From the NCBI GenBank assembly GCA_010028775.1, contig RHAF01000059.1, positions 1-7,560 on the forward strand: DNA of 7,560 nucleotides, given 5' to 3'. Positions 5,556 to 7,560 of this stretch are shown piece after piece. The DNA comes from Verrucomicrobiota bacterium (GTDB lineage Bacteria; Verrucomicrobiota; Verrucomicrobiia; Methylacidiphilales; Verrucolacustridaceae). The notes beneath the pieces are model-generated. The model was not told the DNA's origin, did no database searches, and saw only the letters and a list, made by a program, of their open reading frames with translations. Each line of letters starts with the position of its first letter. Position 1 is the first letter of the stretch. The position numbers and the translations under genes were made by a program.

Positions 5556-6107
5556 CTAAGGTCGTCCTGCCGGCGGCCCGGAGCGATTCCAAGGCATCTT
5601 GGCCAGAACCAGCCCCATGCCACACCAGTCGGTGATGCCCGCAAAGATCAGGCCGGCTCCGACCAAACCGCTGAGAAAAACCCACAGGGGATTGACCCAG
5701 AAACCCAGCAGGATGCCGGCCAGCACCATCGTTCCTGCCCCAATCCGCACCTGACGCTCGATGGAAATCATGCCCTTGCCCCGCACCACCGGCAGGCCGG
5801 CCGCCTCCCAAGCCTGGGTTCCCCCCTCCACCACCAAGCAGTGGGGAATTCCCTCCGCATGAAATTTCTCGGCGGCTTTTCGGGCCCGGTTCCCGCCGGC
5901 ACACAGGAGAATCACGGGTTGCCGCTCGCCGATTCCCATTTCCGCCGCGACCTTTCGGGGCTGCAACTTATCCAGGGGCACAAGCTTTGCGCCGGTTGCG
6001 TGAACCGACCGAAACTCCGCCGGAGAGCGCACATCCAAAAGGCAAAGGGCCTCCCCTTTTCGCCGACGCTCCTCGGCCTCGCTGGGTCGGATTAGGGCAA
6101 TTCCCAT
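5556..6107 (-). CDS. Membrane-anchored rhodanese (sulfurtransferase) with DUF2892 tail, YgaP type
   Basis: The 183-residue product has an N-terminal single rhodanese domain and a C-terminal membrane domain. LLDVRSPAEFRSVHATGA (residues 23-40) is the conserved start of the fold. The active-site loop is CAGGNRA, with catalytic Cys69 and Arg74. GGTQAWEAAGLPV (95-107) closes the domain. SIERQVRIGAG (115-125), two hydrophobic helices (about 126-160) and CGMGLVLAKMPWNR (162-175) match DUF2892 as found in E. coli YgaP. Such proteins carry persulfide sulfur at the inner membrane face; the physiological acceptor is not known. ATG 6107 is chosen because similarity begins there. The frame remains open upstream to 6230, but the extension is Arg/Lys-rich, unlike the family, and overlaps rluE. 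No clear ribosome-binding site is seen. The gene ends in tandem stops TAG TAA. It diverges from rluE by 27 bases and converges on the repeat-protein gene. Confidence 0.9.
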   Translation of the reverse strand: MGIALIRPSEAEERRRKGEALCLLDVRSPAEFRSVHATGAKLVPLDKLQPRKVAAEMGIGERQPVILLCAGGNRARKAAEKFHAEGIPHCLVVEGGTQAWEAAGLPVVRGKGMISIERQVRIGAGTMVLAGILLGFWVNPLWVFLSGLVGAGLIFAGITDWCGMGLVLAKMPWNRSGPPAGRP

Positions 6108-6118
6108 ATCATGACTTT

Positions 6119-6125
6119 GGAGGAG
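6119..6125 (+). promoter_or_regulatory. Shine-Dalgarno GGAGGAG that decides the rluE start
   Basis: GGAGGAG lies nine bases before ATG 6135 and downstream of the earlier ATG 6111. It favours the 198-residue product over a 206-residue one. It sits in the 27-base gap between the divergent rhodanese and rluE starts. Confidence 0.6.
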
Positions 6126-6134
6126 TTGCCTTGG

Positions 6135-6731
6135 ATGGGCAACCTTCGGGCGATACTTTTGACCGTGCTCCTCGCCTTTCATAAACCGTACGGGGTTCTC
6201 TCCCGATTCACCTCTGACGGCTCTCCCCACCGCACCTTGGCGGATTTTGGTTTTCCCAAGAACGTCTACCCTCTCGGTCGTCTGGATGCCGACTCGGAGG
6301 GACTTCTTCTCCTCAGCGATGAACCCGGCCTGAACACCCGCCTACTCGATCCGGAGGCTGGTCACTCCCGAACCTACTGGGCGCAGGTGGAGCGGATCCC
6401 CTCCGACGAAACCCTGCAAAAACTCTCCCGGGGTGTGGAAATCGGCACTCACTCCACCCGCCCGTGCCGTGCTTGGAAATTGGATCCCCAACCGATTCCT
6501 CCCCCAAGAAATCCCCCGATCCGCTACCGAAAAAATGTGCCTGAGTGCTGGATCAGTCTCGAATTGACCGAGGGAAAAAACCGGCAGGTCCGTCGGATGA
6601 CCGCGGCCGTTGGTCACCCCACCCTGCGGCTGATCCGGATGGGCATCGGCCAACTCGATCTTGGGGATCTGAAGGCGGGAACCTGGAGAGAACTCAGTCT
6701 GGCCGAACGCCACCTTGTCCTGAAGGAGTGA
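6135..6731 (+). CDS. rluE: RluE-type 23S rRNA pseudouridine synthase (RsuA family)
   Basis: This enzyme isomerises a uridine in 23S rRNA to pseudouridine; E. coli RluE acts at U2457. The 198-residue product begins LLAFHKPYGVLSRFT (about residues 12-26), the usual first strand of the catalytic domain. It has GRLDADSEGLLLLS (48-61) with catalytic Asp51, PRNPPIRYRKNVPECW (124-139), which is characteristic of the RluE branch, and EGKNRQVRRMTAAVGHPTLR (146-165). There is no N-terminal S4 domain, as is normal for RluE but not for RsuA or RluB. Start ATG 6135 is chosen from the upstream GGAGGAG; ATG 6111 would add eight residues. The stop TGA lies inside the end of the convergent DUF2256 gene (38-base overlap). 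Exact target uridine is inferred from the family. Confidence 0.93.
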   Translation: MGNLRAILLTVLLAFHKPYGVLSRFTSDGSPHRTLADFGFPKNVYPLGRLDADSEGLLLLSDEPGLNTRLLDPEAGHSRTYWAQVERIPSDETLQKLSRGVEIGTHSTRPCRAWKLDPQPIPPPRNPPIRYRKNVPECWISLELTEGKNRQVRRMTAAVGHPTLRLIRMGIGQLDLGDLKAGTWRELSLAERHLVLKE

Positions 6732-6876
6732 CTCCCCTTCTGCAGGCGTCACTGCAGAACTTCACCTTTCCCCAGTCCCGCGCCCACTTTTTCCTCCATC
6801 GGAAGGGCCGCCCGCAATGGACACACTGTTTTTCCGGCAGGTTCTCCTTGGCCAAGGCCCGACCGGAACGTCGCAC
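6694..6876 (-). CDS. DUF2256 small zinc-binding-like protein
   Basis: This is a 60-codon reading frame with the DUF2256 signature: NLPEKQCVHCGRPF (residues 12-25), then RWRKKWARDWGKVKFCSDAC (26-45). Cys18, Cys21, Cys41 and Cys45 (CxxC and CxxxC) suggest one treble-clef-like zinc site. The function of the family is unknown; from memory, DUF2256 genes often lie near photolyase/cryptochrome genes, and a PhrB-type photolyase lies about 2.5 kb away here. GTG at 6876 starts two bases after the yebC stop, so the two are probably one operon. TTG at 6855 gives MAKENLPEK, closer to the usual family N-terminus, and may be the real start. The last fifteen residues after CRR are not conserved-looking and overlap rluE in antisense. 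The strong motif makes this real rather than a shadow of rluE, since most of it lies beyond the rluE stop. Confidence 0.85.
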   Translation of the reverse strand: MRRSGRALAKENLPEKQCVHCGRPFRWRKKWARDWGKVKFCSDACRRGVTPSGQGGVRPD

Positions 6877-6878
6877 GC

Positions 6879-7560
6879 TTAGCGGACCGCGGCCCAGACC
6901 CGGTGGACGTCGTCATGATCCTCCAGGCCCTGGAGAAACAGTCCCACCTCGCCCCGCTGCTCGTCGGAAAGCTCGGGATAGTTCTTCGGCACATATCCCT
7001 GCTCGCTGGTCACCACAGTCCAACCGTTCTTTTTCAGCCAGTCCGCCACCCCATGCACCGCCGCCCGGTCCGAGAGAAACCTCGCGCCGCACGTCCCTTC
7101 GGGGATGTCGTCGTTTTGCCCGTGGGTCAGGGTTTCCACCTCGTTGGCACCCGCCTCGATCGCCGTAGCCTCCCGGTCTGTCTCGGCCTGGGGATGATGC
7201 GCCTCGACAATCCCCACCTGGTCAAAGAGGAATTTATTGCTTCCCGAGGAGCCTAGGGAACCTGCCTTGAAAAGAACCCGGATCTCCGGTGCCGTGCGGT
7301 TGTGGTTATCGGTATACACCTCGACGATCAACGGAACCTTGTGCGGGGCATACCCCTCAAACACCATGTGTTCCAGGCTGTCCTTTCCTCCCCCGGTTCC
7401 TGAACCTTTTTGGATCGCCCGCTCGATGATGTCCTTGGAAACACTTTCCTTACGCGCCCTTTCCAAAGCCGCCGCCAGACGCGCGTTCAGTGCGGGATCC
7501 GCACCCTGCCGCGCCGCCAGGGTGATTTCCCGGACGAACTTGCTCGTCGTCTTGGACTTT
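6879..7560 (-). CDS. yebC: YebC/PmpR/TACO1 family protein (N-terminus cut by window edge)
   Basis: 226 codons are visible, reading into the window from the right edge to TAA at 6881-6879. The usual order of family segments is present: SKFVREITLAARQG, then ADPALNARLAAALERAR, VSKDIIERAIQKGSG, FEGYAPHKVPLIVEVYTDN, a HNRTAPEIRVLFKAGSLG strand-loop and a C-terminal LFLQGLEDHDDVHRVW. About twenty N-terminal residues, including the usual basic KW-type start, are missing, so the full length should be near the normal 240-250. The family was first described as DNA-binding regulators; its relatives TACO1 and bacterial YebC are now linked to translation, including relief of stalling at proline-rich stretches. 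Several genes here encode proline-rich segments, but that link is inference. A TTG at 7466 lies in frame, but the conserved sequence upstream of it shows that it is internal. The DUF2256 gene follows after two bases. Confidence 0.93.
   Translation of the reverse strand, partial: KSKTTSKFVREITLAARQGADPALNARLAAALERARKESVSKDIIERAIQKGSGTGGGKDSLEHMVFEGYAPHKVPLIVEVYTDNHNRTAPEIRVLFKAGSLGSSGSNKFLFDQVGIVEAHHPQAETDREATAIEAGANEVETLTHGQNDDIPEGTCGARFLSDRAAVHGVADWLKKNGWTVVTSEQGYVPKNYPELSDEQRGEVGLFLQGLEDHDDVHRVWAAVR

Noticed and set aside
5537..5565. Second possible hairpin (AGTA/TACT) in the gap between convergent genes
   Set aside because: It is only four base pairs with no T-run; too weak to call.
5449..5904. 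151-codon minus-strand frame overlapping the rhodanese gene
   Set aside because: It is a Gly/Arg-rich alternate frame of the rhodanese/DUF2892 gene, whose own frame has clear catalytic and membrane motifs.
6108..6230. N-terminal extension of the rhodanese from GTG 6230
   Set aside because: The added 41 residues are basic, unlike YgaP-type proteins, and run through rluE in antisense; family similarity starts at ATG 6107.
6545..7168. 207-codon plus-strand frame over the rluE end, the DUF2256 gene and yebC
   Set aside because: It is Pro/Arg-rich and antisense to two well-supported genes, with no family motif.

Overview
The window is GC-rich, gene-dense bacterial chromosome with ten supportable protein genes and no RNA gene, insertion sequence, CRISPR array or phage gene. 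The mix suggests the Verrucomicrobiota. It includes a Trp/Asp-Pro repeat protein, an FmdB-like protein that has lost its zinc ribbon, a bacterial GOLPH3-like protein and an uncharacterised 173-residue protein of a type I associate with that phylum. This assignment rests on recalled protein resemblance, not on a marker gene.

Layout from left to right: (1) A minus-strand pair at 1-1542, an uncharacterised cytoplasmic protein followed by a polytopic membrane protein of the LPG-synthase-TM/UPF0104 flippase-like family, which is cut by the left edge. (2) A divergent FmdB-like small protein (1658-1891). Its stop codon overlaps, on the opposite strand, the stop of a GOLPH3/VPS74 (GPP34) family gene (1888-2577). 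(3) Divergent from GPP34, a plus-strand operon at 2620-5513. It encodes an iron-sulfur prokaryotic (6-4) photolyase of the PhrB type, translationally coupled through a TTGA overlap to an exported or membrane-anchored protein of eleven ~32-residue helical repeats. (4) A convergent membrane rhodanese of the YgaP type (5556-6107), divergent from an RluE-type 23S rRNA pseudouridine synthase (6135-6731). (5) A minus-strand pair at 6694-7560: a YebC/TACO1 family protein, cut by the right edge, and a 60-residue DUF2256 treble-clef-like protein. The tail of the DUF2256 gene overlaps the end of rluE.

The genes do not form one obvious pathway. The themes are light-dependent DNA repair (photolyase, possibly DUF2256), translation and ribosome maturation (RluE, YebC) and membrane or envelope proteins (flippase-like, rhodanese, repeat protein). 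The packing is extreme: two convergent pairs overlap at their stops and two divergent pairs have starts about 27-42 bases apart, so promoters must lie inside neighbouring genes.

The observations most worth following are the 32-residue repeat protein coupled to a photolyase, the FmdB homologue without its zinc ribbon, the photolyase electron-transfer substitution, the small DUF2256 gene, the start-site conflict in the flippase gene, and a marked excess of the palindrome GGATCC (17 copies counted by eye). I did not find a clear new multi-gene system.
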